The position numbers and the translations under genes are program-made. From positions 5,968-21,175 of the forward strand of contig JAPLCR010000671.1 of the NCBI GenBank assembly GCA_026392135.1: a DNA stretch of 15,208 nt, read 5' to 3'. Shown here in pieces: positions 1 through 7,101 of the stretch. This DNA comes from Armatimonadota bacterium (GTDB lineage: Bacteria; Armatimonadota; Chthonomonadetes; Chthonomonadales; Chthonomonadaceae). The notes below the pieces were generated by a model. The model had not been told where the DNA came from, made no database searches, and saw only the letters and a list, made by a program, of their open reading frames with translations. Position 1 is the stretch's first letter, and each line of letters starts with the position of its first letter.

Positions 1-234
1 ATTACTGGCTATTAGAACATATTCGATTTCTGACCTATGAACAAGACGAGGAAACCTAGTGTTAAACCACGTCGCTTCACAGGATAATGGTGGTTCTATA
101 CGCACTATCATAAACTCATACCGCCAGAAGAACCAACGGTAGAAAACCTTCCGTATTATCCAGCATCCTAATTCTTGCTGTATAAACCCATCAGGAATTA
201 ACATAAAGTCAGGTTGGCGAGTATCTGCTTCCAT
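1..234 (-). CDS. Unrecognised protein, N-terminal part, cut by the left edge
   Basis: This frame stays open for 78 codons from an ATG at 234 down to position 1, where the window ends, so only the N-terminus is visible. The start is supported by an AAGGGG Shine-Dalgarno five bases upstream. The visible protein begins MEADTRQPDFMLIPDGF and is rich in aromatic and basic residues, with a segment reading RKVFYRWFFWRYEFM near residues 28-42. That could be a surface helix or a membrane-proximal patch, but it is not a clean transmembrane segment. The DNA is visibly more AT-rich than the neighbouring genes. It lies 123 nt downstream of the DUF1501 gene on the same strand, so it could be an independent unit or the tail of that operon. 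I do not recognise a family. Confidence rests on frame length and the ribosome binding site. Confidence 0.5.
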   Translation of the reverse strand, partial: MEADTRQPDFMLIPDGFIQQELGCWIIRKVFYRWFFWRYEFMIVRIEPPLSCEATWFNTRFPRLVHRSEIEYVLIASN

Positions 235-356
235 GTCCGCCCCTTCATAACATACTACATCCCTACTTAGGGAGGGGAAATGCCGCTATATTTCTAAATA
301 CGGCGTTGGCATCTATGCCCTTATTCTAGCTCTAGGCTCAACTGGTCAGTGGCGCT

Positions 357-1832
357 CTAACTCAACACTGCCTTAATCACCTCGCCACTCACGTCGGTAA
401 GGCGCATATTCCTGCCGCCGTAGGGATAGGTGAGGCGCGTGTGGTCTAACCCCATAAGATGAAGTATCGTCGCGTTGAAGTCATAGACTGACTGCGCGTT
501 TTCAGAGGCGATGTAGCCGATTTCATCCGACGCACCGAAAATCGTTCCGCCCTTCACTCCCGCGCCAGCCAGCCAAACCGAGAAGGCTTTCGGGTTATGG
601 TCACGTCCCACACTCCCCTCAGTGAAGGGCATACGCCCAAACTCGGTATGAAAAACGAGAAGCGTTTCGTCTAATAAGCCTCTCTGTTTCAGGTCACGTA
701 AGAGAGCGGAAACGGGCAAATCCATCTCCTTCGCTCGTTTCTCATGGTTGGCTACCATCCCGTTATGCGCGTCCCAACTCTGGTCAAAAACCCCTCCTCC
801 ACTATAAATCTGCACAAAGCGCACCCCGCGCTCCACCAGTCGCCGTGCAAGAAGGCACTGCCGCCCAACTATCTCCGTCTCCGGCTTATCCATTCCGTAA
901 AACTGTTTTGTGGCTTCCGTCTCTTTAGACAGATCTACCGCCTCTGTCGCCTCGGACTGCATTCGGTACGCCAGTTCATAGGTACGAATCCGTGCCGCAA
1001 GCTCCTGTTCACCGGGGTGATCACGCAGAAACTCCTCATTCAATTTCTCGATAAAAGTGATATGCTCTTTCTGTTTCTGTGGCGATACGCCCGACGGTGG
1101 TTTGAGGTTGAGGACGGGCAACCCTGCACTTCGGAACTGCACTCCCTGATAATAGGATGGCAAAAACCCAGAACTCCAGTTCCCTGCCCCTCCGCCTACT
1201 AACGCACGCGGATCCGTCATCACGACGAAGGCAGGAAGGCTCTGGTTCTCAGTTCCTAAGCCATACGTCACCCAGTTGCCCAGTCCGGGTCTTCCGCTCA
1301 AAATAGAGCCTGTAAGCATATGATACACCGCCGGAACGTGGTTATTACTGTCAGAACGCATAGAGCGAATGACCGCTATGTCGTCGGCACACGCACCTAT
1401 GTTAGGCAGTAAGTCCGAGACGGGCATTCCACACTTGCCATAGGGCTTAAACTGCCAGTTACTTTTCATCAGTTTACCCGGCGCACTTCGTCCCCCTGTG
1501 TCAAATTTAGAGTTTCCTGCTACCGACATTCCATCGGACTTAGTCAGTTCGATTTTGGGGTCAAAAGTGTCAATATGACTCATTCCTCCAAACATAAAAA
1601 GCGAGATGACCCGCTTGACCTTCGCAGGAAAGTGCGGCGGATGCGGTGCAAGCGGGCTCCCAAACTTTTCAGGCGGGTGTGTTAACGGCTTGGCAGTCTG
1701 CCCGGACACTCCCTCTTGCTCCAAAAGACAGGCAAGCGCAAGCCCTCCAATTCCACCCCCTGCATTCGCAAGAAAGTTTCGACGTGAGACGATTTGGGAA
1801 GCCTGTGATTCGGTTGTTTCGTTCTCTAACAT
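357..1832 (-). CDS. DUF1501 family Tat-exported protein (sulfatase-like fold)
   Basis: The 491-residue protein starts with a twin-arginine signal: SRRNFL at residues 16-21, then a Gly/Ala-rich hydrophobic stretch to about residue 37. DUF1501 hallmarks follow: KRVISLFMFGGMSHIDTFDPK near residues 72-92 and a C-terminal block with GRDHNPKAFSVWLAGAGVKGG. The family belongs to the alkaline phosphatase/sulfatase-like superfamily. Its biochemical role is not established, and it is common in Planctomycetota and related phyla, where it is often paired with DUF1553 proteins; no such partner is visible here. The length is normal and the gene intact. It lies 8 nt downstream of the phosphodiester glycosidase gene, and its probable Shine-Dalgarno (GGAGAG) sits in that gene's last codons, so the two are probably cotranscribed and translationally coupled. 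An extracytoplasmic site is inferred from the Tat signal. Confidence 0.9.
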   Translation of the reverse strand: MLENETTESQASQIVSRRNFLANAGGGIGGLALACLLEQEGVSGQTAKPLTHPPEKFGSPLAPHPPHFPAKVKRVISLFMFGGMSHIDTFDPKIELTKSDGMSVAGNSKFDTGGRSAPGKLMKSNWQFKPYGKCGMPVSDLLPNIGACADDIAVIRSMRSDSNNHVPAVYHMLTGSILSGRPGLGNWVTYGLGTENQSLPAFVVMTDPRALVGGGAGNWSSGFLPSYYQGVQFRSAGLPVLNLKPPSGVSPQKQKEHITFIEKLNEEFLRDHPGEQELAARIRTYELAYRMQSEATEAVDLSKETEATKQFYGMDKPETEIVGRQCLLARRLVERGVRFVQIYSGGGVFDQSWDAHNGMVANHEKRAKEMDLPVSALLRDLKQRGLLDETLLVFHTEFGRMPFTEGSVGRDHNPKAFSVWLAGAGVKGGTIFGASDEIGYIASENAQSVYDFNATILHLMGLDHTRLTYPYGGRNMRLTDVSGEVIKAVLS

Positions 1833-1840
1833 GGGTATGA

Positions 1841-2821
1841 CTACTCTCCGGGAGGACGTTTATGGAAGGGGCAGGGTCGCGGTATCTTGTTGGCAGGCAA
1901 GCGGCGCTTCACCGTCTGTGGGCAGTAGGTACTAGCTTTGCCCATCGAGTCGGCGCATAGGCTGACAGCTACTGCGGTCTTCGCGTTGGAGTTACCCGGG
2001 TCGGGGGGAGAAGCGGGCGGACGTGACGTTGGGTTCGCTTGCGGATAGAGCAGGCTTATATCTGGCGCGGGGGTTCCAACGTGAACCTCGAAGACATTCG
2101 TTATGTGACGAGAGGGCGTAAGAAGCGTGTTCCCACGGTAATACATTCCTAGCGAAGCCCCTGCATCTAAGTTCATGGCATCCCGACAACCAAGCGAAAG
2201 CATAATTTTACCGAACTGCAAAAAAGAGACGGAGGAGAGAGTGTGCACTATGAGAAGGTGGTTTTCGCGAGTGACACCAATCCCCATTCGCTTGGTTGCC
2301 CCCATAACGTGCGGGTCGCTGAACCGTTCAAATTCCGGTAAAACATCTACCTTCCCGTTCAACACAAGCGCGGGACCGCACGCCAACACTGTTTCATAGG
2401 GTGTCCAGTCTGAGGCGTGTCCATAGATGACGCGCTTGACCGCTACCTGTTTGTCTTTCGTGATGCAGAAAGCGGTTCCCATCAGTCCACTATAGACAAG
2501 TTTTCCCTTAATAACAATATCGCCGACCGGGCGAAAATCTGTCTTTGAGGCATATGCGCCATTGATACAGACGGTGGGCTTCGTGCGTGAGATAAAGGCA
2601 TGGAACGGCTCTACCCCATAAGGCGAACCTTTCGCTACGGCAACACTGACCGAAACACGCGGGTCTTTGAGGTCGACACTGATGACGCGCACCGAAGAGC
2701 CTGCGGCACTGCCTGTCCACATTTTATCGGGTTGCGCCTGCACACGCCCCAGTAGCAAATTTGTTATTAAGAGTACCGAAATCATCATCTTCTGCGCCCC
2801 TTCACAACACAGTTTCCACAT
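1841..2821 (-). CDS. Secreted phosphodiester glycosidase (NAGPA domain) with Cys-rich tail
   Basis: The 326-residue protein has a hydrophobic export signal (about residues 13-30, ending RVQAQ) and a NAGPA/DUF2233 domain at about 40-250. Supporting motifs are INGAYASKTDFRPVGD (86-101), ACGPALVLNGK (147-157) and AMNLDAGASLGMYYRG (215-230), which holds the conserved Asp of the family's LDGG-like motif. Members cleave N-acetylglucosamine-type phosphodiesters or act on exopolysaccharide and wall polymers; the substrate here is unknown. A Pro-rich linker (about 263-277) leads to a tail with C289, C300-P301 and CPFH at 317-320, resembling the tail seen on some class A penicillin-binding proteins. 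The start is uncertain: the ATG at 2821 has AGAGGA about 13 nt upstream, but the ATG at 2788 has AAGGGG eight bases upstream and leaves a more compact signal peptide. It is the first gene of a two-gene leftward operon. Confidence 0.85.
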   Translation of the reverse strand: MWKLCCEGAQKMMISVLLITNLLLGRVQAQPDKMWTGSAAGSSVRVISVDLKDPRVSVSVAVAKGSPYGVEPFHAFISRTKPTVCINGAYASKTDFRPVGDIVIKGKLVYSGLMGTAFCITKDKQVAVKRVIYGHASDWTPYETVLACGPALVLNGKVDVLPEFERFSDPHVMGATKRMGIGVTRENHLLIVHTLSSVSFLQFGKIMLSLGCRDAMNLDAGASLGMYYRGNTLLTPSRHITNVFEVHVGTPAPDISLLYPQANPTSRPPASPPDPGNSNAKTAVAVSLCADSMGKASTYCPQTVKRRLPANKIPRPCPFHKRPPGE

Positions 2822-2846
2822 GGCAGTTTAGAATTCCTCTAAGCCT

Positions 2847-2875
2847 ATTGTACATTTAAGGAGGCAAGTGCCTCC
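2847..2875. promoter_or_regulatory. Divergent intergenic inverted repeat next to a possible -10 box
   Basis: A perfect six-base inverted repeat, GGAGGC-AAGT-GCCTCC, occupies 2860-2875 in the 106-nt gap between the divergent glycosidase and rhomboid genes. A TACAAT hexamer (minus strand, 2847-2852) lies beside it, about 26 nt upstream of the glycosidase start, which places the repeat in the -35 region. No convincing TTGACA partner is present, so the promoter may depend on an activator, or the repeat may be an operator. An RNA hairpin in the rhomboid leader is an alternative reading. This is inference from position only. Confidence 0.35.
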
Positions 2876-2927
2876 CCAATAGCGAACTGTTCTCTTTAAG
2901 GTCTGCCCCATTCAAAGGAGATTACCG

Positions 2928-4139
2928 ATGTTGTTACCGTATGCCAGCGATTTTGTACCCAAGCACCGCCCCTATGTTACGCTTATGCTGATGCTCATAA
3001 TGTGCGTTCTGTCACTCTTAGTCACAGAGAACAACCGCCTACATCTCGCGTGGGCTGGTTCACAGCTACTCTATCAATACGGTATTACTCCCAACAAATT
3101 TCAACCGATCACCCTCTTTACCTACACGTTTTTCCACGATGGATATGGACACCTCTTGGGGAACTGCTTCTACTTATGGGTCTTTGGAACGGGTGTAGAG
3201 GCGGCAGTGGGCAGACTGCGCTATGCCCTTCTGTTCCTTCTGGGGAGTATGGTGGGAGGGCTGTTGCAGTGGCTCGTCTGTGCGACGATGCTCAATAATG
3301 AATCGAACGCAATAGTCGGGGCTTCAGCAGGTTGCGCGGCTCTGGTTGGGCTATTCGCCGTCCGCTACTACCGCTCACGTCTCAACTTTGTGGGAATCCC
3401 GTTTCGCCCTCACGTCGTGGCAGTTGTAGGGCTGTTTCTGGCGTGGGAGATTGGAAATGCTCTCTACTTTCTCTTGAATGGGGCGACGGCGAACGGTATC
3501 GCAAACTGGGCACATATCGGAGGGTTTGTGTTTGGGTTAGGAGTCGCCTATCTCTTAAAGTTGGATACGCAAGGGCGCAGTGCCTACCTTGCTGGAGACG
3601 CAGAGAGGGCGATGAGTGCGAGCCAACCGGGTACCGCTATCAAGCGTTGGGAGCTACTCCTTTCACGCGAACCAAACAACACCCTCGCGATGAAAGAGTT
3701 GGCGAAGGCATGGTCGCTCTTAGGAGATACAGAACAGGCTAGCCTCTGGTTTCTACAAGCAATACAGGTTAACCTTCAACAGGGTAGGCGTGAACAAGCC
3801 GCGCTCGCGTGCGGAGAGATGTTTGCATCAGGGATTCGGGAGACGGAACACAAGGGCAAAAACCTCTTTCTCTCCGCGCAACAGCTTTTCACACTAGGAA
3901 GCACGTTAGAGGATATAGAGCAATTTGAGCAGGCAGCCGAAGTTCTTCGCTATGTGATGACTCAGTTTCCAAACGTGCCAGAGGCAGAGCCTGCACTTGT
4001 CAAAGTGATTCAACTCTACATAGAACGCCTCAACCGTCACGACGAGGCACGAGTCTTCCTACACCTGTTTCATCAGCGATACCCTCACAGCCAGTGGAGC
4101 GGATTGGTGGATGTTTTCCGCAAGAAGATGGACTCTTAG
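2928..4139 (+). CDS. Rhomboid-family intramembrane serine protease with C-terminal TPR-like domain
   Basis: The 403-residue protein has about six hydrophobic segments between residues 15 and 210, then a soluble tail. Rhomboid catalytic features are all visible: HLLGNCFYLWVFG (75-87) supplies the loop and oxyanion residues (N79), GASAG (131-135) holds nucleophile Ser133, and WAHIGGFVFG (194-203) holds His196. Such proteins cleave transmembrane substrates within the membrane. Residues 220-400 form repeated amphipathic helices resembling tetratricopeptide repeats (for example AERAMSASQPGTAIKRWELL and a later EQFEQAAEVLRYVM), which probably bind a partner or present substrates. The start has AAAGGAG seven to eight bases upstream. 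The next gene begins 3 nt after the stop, indicating an operon. The substrate is unknown. An inactive pseudoprotease is unlikely because Ser and His are both retained. Confidence 0.93.
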   Translation: MLLPYASDFVPKHRPYVTLMLMLIMCVLSLLVTENNRLHLAWAGSQLLYQYGITPNKFQPITLFTYTFFHDGYGHLLGNCFYLWVFGTGVEAAVGRLRYALLFLLGSMVGGLLQWLVCATMLNNESNAIVGASAGCAALVGLFAVRYYRSRLNFVGIPFRPHVVAVVGLFLAWEIGNALYFLLNGATANGIANWAHIGGFVFGLGVAYLLKLDTQGRSAYLAGDAERAMSASQPGTAIKRWELLLSREPNNTLAMKELAKAWSLLGDTEQASLWFLQAIQVNLQQGRREQAALACGEMFASGIRETEHKGKNLFLSAQQLFTLGSTLEDIEQFEQAAEVLRYVMTQFPNVPEAEPALVKVIQLYIERLNRHDEARVFLHLFHQRYPHSQWSGLVDVFRKKMDS

Positions 4140-4142
4140 GTC

Positions 4143-4901
4143 GTGCCCAAATTGATGATAGACTATCCAACACTAAACACCCTCCTCACCCATCTACTAG
4201 AAGGCGCAAAAGAGGTTTTGGGTTCCAACTTCGCGGGTCTATACCTGCATGGCTCCCTTGCGACAGGCGACTTCAACACGGAGACGAGCGACATTGACTT
4301 CGTGGTAGCGACGAGGAAAAATATCTCTGCCGTTACATTTGACGCACTTAGAAGCCTCCATTACCAACTCGCCAACACTGAAAATCAGTACGCCAAACGC
4401 CTTGAAGGATGTTATATCCCCCTCTCTCGCCTACGCCGCTACGACCCACAAAACTGCACATTTCCCTGTGTGGAGGTGGGTGGAGTGTTTCGTATGGGAG
4501 AGCAGATCGATACGCTCCAGCTCTATGTTTTGCGGGAACAGTCCGTTATTGTTGAGGGCGATGACCTACGCCAAGTCATCGCCCCTATTTCGGAGGAGGA
4601 GGTACGCCAGAGTTCACAAGCGACCCTGGAGGAGTGGTGGAAGCCACAACTTGAGGATACGCATCGCCTCGAACGCGCCGACTATCAGGTGTATGCAGTC
4701 CTAACGATGTGTCGTATCCTGTACACTCAGCAGTATGCGCGAATCACCTCAAAACACAAGGCAGGGCTTTGGGCAATAGAAACGCTTGCGAGCGAGTGGG
4801 AGCCTCTGCTATCCGAAGCACTGCACTGGAGACCTAAAAACGAGTTTCATCACCTTGAAGAGACCCTTGCCCTAATACGCTACACACTGGCTTGGGTTTA
4901 G
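4143..4901 (+). CDS. AadA-like nucleotidyltransferase (aminoglycoside adenylyltransferase family)
   Basis: The 252-residue protein has an N-terminal polymerase-beta-like nucleotidyltransferase domain with the GS...DxD motif: HGSLATGDF at 36-44 (G37, S38) and SDIDFVV at 49-55 (D50, D52). E88 in KRLEGCYIPL is placed like the catalytic glutamate of AadA. The helical C-terminal half reads CRILYTQQYARITSKHKAG (190-208), matching the DUF4111 domain of ANT(3'')/ANT(9) enzymes, with K204 as a likely ATP-binding lysine. Known relatives adenylylate streptomycin or spectinomycin; chromosomal homologues may have other substrates, so resistance is not demonstrated. The GTG at 4143 lies 3 nt after the rhomboid stop but has only a weak ribosome binding site. 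An in-frame ATG at 4155 is an equally credible start. It converges on the ABC-F gene. Confidence 0.85.
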   Translation: MPKLMIDYPTLNTLLTHLLEGAKEVLGSNFAGLYLHGSLATGDFNTETSDIDFVVATRKNISAVTFDALRSLHYQLANTENQYAKRLEGCYIPLSRLRRYDPQNCTFPCVEVGGVFRMGEQIDTLQLYVLREQSVIVEGDDLRQVIAPISEEEVRQSSQATLEEWWKPQLEDTHRLERADYQVYAVLTMCRILYTQQYARITSKHKAGLWAIETLASEWEPLLSEALHWRPKNEFHHLEETLALIRYTLAWV

Positions 4902-4904
4902 TGT

Positions 4905-4927
4905 ATCGCTTTCACGCAAAGAGCGAT
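4905..4927. terminator. Possible weak terminator hairpin between convergent genes
   Basis: ATCGCT at 4905-4910 is perfectly complementary to AGCGAT at 4922-4927 around an 11-nt loop, four bases after the nucleotidyltransferase stop. The following stretch (TGTCTTCCTT) is pyrimidine-rich but is not a good T-tract. The site suits a terminator in the 57-nt gap between convergent genes, but the stem is short. Confidence 0.3.
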
Positions 4928-4958
4928 TGTCTTCCTTATAAGTGGGGGAGTGTTACCT

Positions 4959-6947
4959 CTATGCGCTCGTTAAAGCCTGTTCTACCTCTTCGTAGTACGC
5001 TGCCGCTCGCTCCCACGCCTCCATCGCCTCGGTAAGCGCAAGTTGCACGCCGCCATGCTCCTGTGAGAGTGCAACCACATTATCCGCAGGAGTGGGATTC
5101 GAGAGTTTTGCCTCAATACCTTCCAGCTTCGCCTCCATCTCTCCTACACGCCTCTCCGCTTCTGCAACAGTCACTTTCGCCCTCTGCCGCTCTTTGGAAC
5201 GTTGATAGGCATTCATGCCCTGCATGGCGGGGGGAAGCACTTTTTCGGGCTTCTCGGCGAGAAGCGAGTGCAGGAGAGCCTCTGTCGGACTAACGGGGGT
5301 GTCCTCTGGGCTTGGGCGCACGGAGGTTACCATTAGCTTACCCGCGAGCTTCGCCTCACGAAATGCAGAGTAGTTCCCGTCAAACCACGTCACCACGCCG
5401 TTTGCAACCTCTACCGTCCGGTTTGCTACTATGTCGAGCAGATAGCGATCGTGGGAGATGAGTAGGAGTGTGCCGTCGTAGTTCTTGAGCATCTCAGCCA
5501 ACGCCTCCCGCGAGGCGAGGTCGAGATGGTTGGTCGGTTCGTCTAATATGAGAAGATTGGGGCGTAGGAACGTCAACTGAGCGAGAACCAGCTTGTTCTT
5601 CTCACCGCCCGAGAGTAGCCGTGTCTCCTTGAACACATCGTCGCCTGTAAACAGAAATCGCCCTAAGTGGCTACGTGCCTGTACCCAGTCCATCTCGCCT
5701 GCGTTCAGCAGGTTCTCTAGCACGTTTGCATCCAAATCGAGGTCGCTGGTATCCTGTGCAAAGTAGCCCATAGTAACATTTGCACCCATGCGTGCCATTC
5801 CGCCTGTGGGCGGCTCGTGGTTCGTTAGAATCTTAATGAGCGTAGACTTCCCTGCACCGTTGGGTCCCACTATCCCTACCCGCTCTCCGCGCCTTATCAG
5901 CCCGCGCACTCCTTCAAAGAGCGTCCGCGTTCCGTACCGTTTGGTCACATTATCTAGTATAACCACCTCATTACCGCTAGTCTGCGCCGCCTTGACTCCT
6001 AACTTGGCGGTCTTACCGGGTGCGTCCGGTCTCTCCGTCGCCTTAGAGCGAATACGCTCAGCCCAACGGTGGCGCATTATGGCTTGATTCTTGCGGGAAG
6101 GTGTGTTTCTCCACTTCTCAAAGAAGGTTTCAAGGCGTACAATCTCTCTCTGCTCTCTATCAAAAATCTCCTGTTGACGCTTTATGTTCGACTGTTTCTG
6201 ATGTAGAAAGGCGGCAAAGTTCCCTTTGTAGACCGTCATCTTCGTATTCTCTATCTCGGCAATACTCGTAACGACTCTATCCAGAAAATAGCGGTCATGA
6301 GAGACAAGCACTACAGCTCCGCCAAAATCCTTAACAAAACTCTCCAGCCACTCCGTAGCCTCAATATCAAGGTGGTTAGTCGGTTCGTCGAGAAAGAGAA
6401 CATCCACTCCGGATAGAAGCAGGCGTGCCAACGCAAGCCGAGTCTTTTCGCCTCCCGAAAGCCGACCACAGGGCTTATTAAAGTCTTCTTGCGAGAAGCC
6501 AAGACGCTTCAATACGGCAGGAATGTCGCGCAGATTGTGATAGCCTCCCATCGCGTCAAAGCGATCTTGATAGAGGTTATACTCTTCGAGAATGGGCGGT
6601 AGTTCCGATTCTGCCGCCGCCGCCATCGCGAGTTCGAGTTCCCGCATACGGTTCTCCATTGCAAGAACGGGGGCGAAAGCGGTCTCTGCCTCTTTCATTA
6701 CCGTACTATCTGGGTCAACAGCATCCTCTTGTTTGAGGTAGCCTGCCCGAATTCCCCGGTCGTACTGTATGGTTCCTTTATCTGGCTCCATCTGCCCCGT
6801 TAATATGCGAAGCAGGGTCGTCTTACCGGCTCCATTTCGCCCAATCAAGCCTAATTTTTGCCCCCACTCCAACTTAAAACCAATCCCATCAATGATCATG
6901 TCGGGTCCAAAATGCTTCTGAATACCGTTCACATAGAGCAGACTCAT
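4959..6947 (-). CDS. ABC-F family ATP-binding protein
   Basis: The 662-residue protein has two ABC ATPase domains and no membrane segments, which identifies ABC-F rather than a transporter. Domain 1 has Walker A GRNGAGKTT (36-44), signature LSGGE (163-167) and VLFLDEPTNHLD (183-194). Domain 2 has GPNGAGKST (361-369), LSGGE (445-449) and LLILDEPTNHLD (465-476). Both catalytic glutamates are present. The charged helical linker between them (about 240-310) is the interdomain segment that reaches the ribosomal peptidyl-transferase region in characterised members. Residues about 575-660 form a coiled-coil tail like those of Uup and YheS-type proteins. The expected role is ribosome rescue, translation quality control or antibiotic protection; the subgroup cannot be fixed by eye. 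The start has TAGGAG upstream. It is divergent from the ATPase/HNH operon. Confidence 0.93.
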   Translation of the reverse strand: MSLLYVNGIQKHFGPDMIIDGIGFKLEWGQKLGLIGRNGAGKTTLLRILTGQMEPDKGTIQYDRGIRAGYLKQEDAVDPDSTVMKEAETAFAPVLAMENRMRELELAMAAAAESELPPILEEYNLYQDRFDAMGGYHNLRDIPAVLKRLGFSQEDFNKPCGRLSGGEKTRLALARLLLSGVDVLFLDEPTNHLDIEATEWLESFVKDFGGAVVLVSHDRYFLDRVVTSIAEIENTKMTVYKGNFAAFLHQKQSNIKRQQEIFDREQREIVRLETFFEKWRNTPSRKNQAIMRHRWAERIRSKATERPDAPGKTAKLGVKAAQTSGNEVVILDNVTKRYGTRTLFEGVRGLIRRGERVGIVGPNGAGKSTLIKILTNHEPPTGGMARMGANVTMGYFAQDTSDLDLDANVLENLLNAGEMDWVQARSHLGRFLFTGDDVFKETRLLSGGEKNKLVLAQLTFLRPNLLILDEPTNHLDLASREALAEMLKNYDGTLLLISHDRYLLDIVANRTVEVANGVVTWFDGNYSAFREAKLAGKLMVTSVRPSPEDTPVSPTEALLHSLLAEKPEKVLPPAMQGMNAYQRSKERQRAKVTVAEAERRVGEMEAKLEGIEAKLSNPTPADNVVALSQEHGGVQLALTEAMEAWERAAAYYEEVEQALTSA

Positions 6948-6981
6948 TATCTAGTTTCACTCCTACCGTAATCTCGTGTAA

Positions 6982-6990
6982 ATTGTAGCA
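6982..6990 (-). promoter_or_regulatory. Extended -10 promoter of the ABC-F gene
   Basis: On the minus strand the sequence reads TGCTACAAT, an extended -10 (TGn followed by TACAAT). It lies 34 nt upstream of the ABC-F start codon and would give a leader of about 28 nt containing the TAGGAG ribosome binding site. No good -35 hexamer is visible, which fits an extended -10 promoter. The rest of the 154-nt divergent gap holds no equally clear promoter for the rightward operon. Confidence 0.45.
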
Positions 6991-7101
6991 TACGCTCTCC
7001 CTTCTCTATCGCTTCATAGCGGTGTAATTGAAAAGAGGGAGGGTTTAAGAAGGAAGTGGGCTGTCCGGCGGTGAATAGTCGGGGTAAGGGGAGGCGAATA
7101 G

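Noticed and set aside
3..60. Short plus-strand frame at the left edge ending in TAG at 58-60, which could be the tail of a gene
   Set aside because: Only 18 codons are visible, and the opposite strand has a 78-codon frame with a good ribosome binding site over the same bases.
744..1202. A 152-codon open frame on the plus strand inside the DUF1501 gene
   Set aside because: It lies fully antisense to a well-supported DUF1501 protein, shows no domain and has composition expected of a shadow frame.
4959..6947. ABC transporter ATPase subunit
   Set aside because: Two ABC domains in one chain with a charged linker and no membrane partner nearby identify ABC-F instead.
6948..7101. A retron RNA or reverse transcriptase associated with the ATPase/HNH pair
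   Set aside because: The 154-nt gap holds no inverted-repeat retron RNA layout, and no reverse transcriptase motif (such as YADD) occurs in the window.
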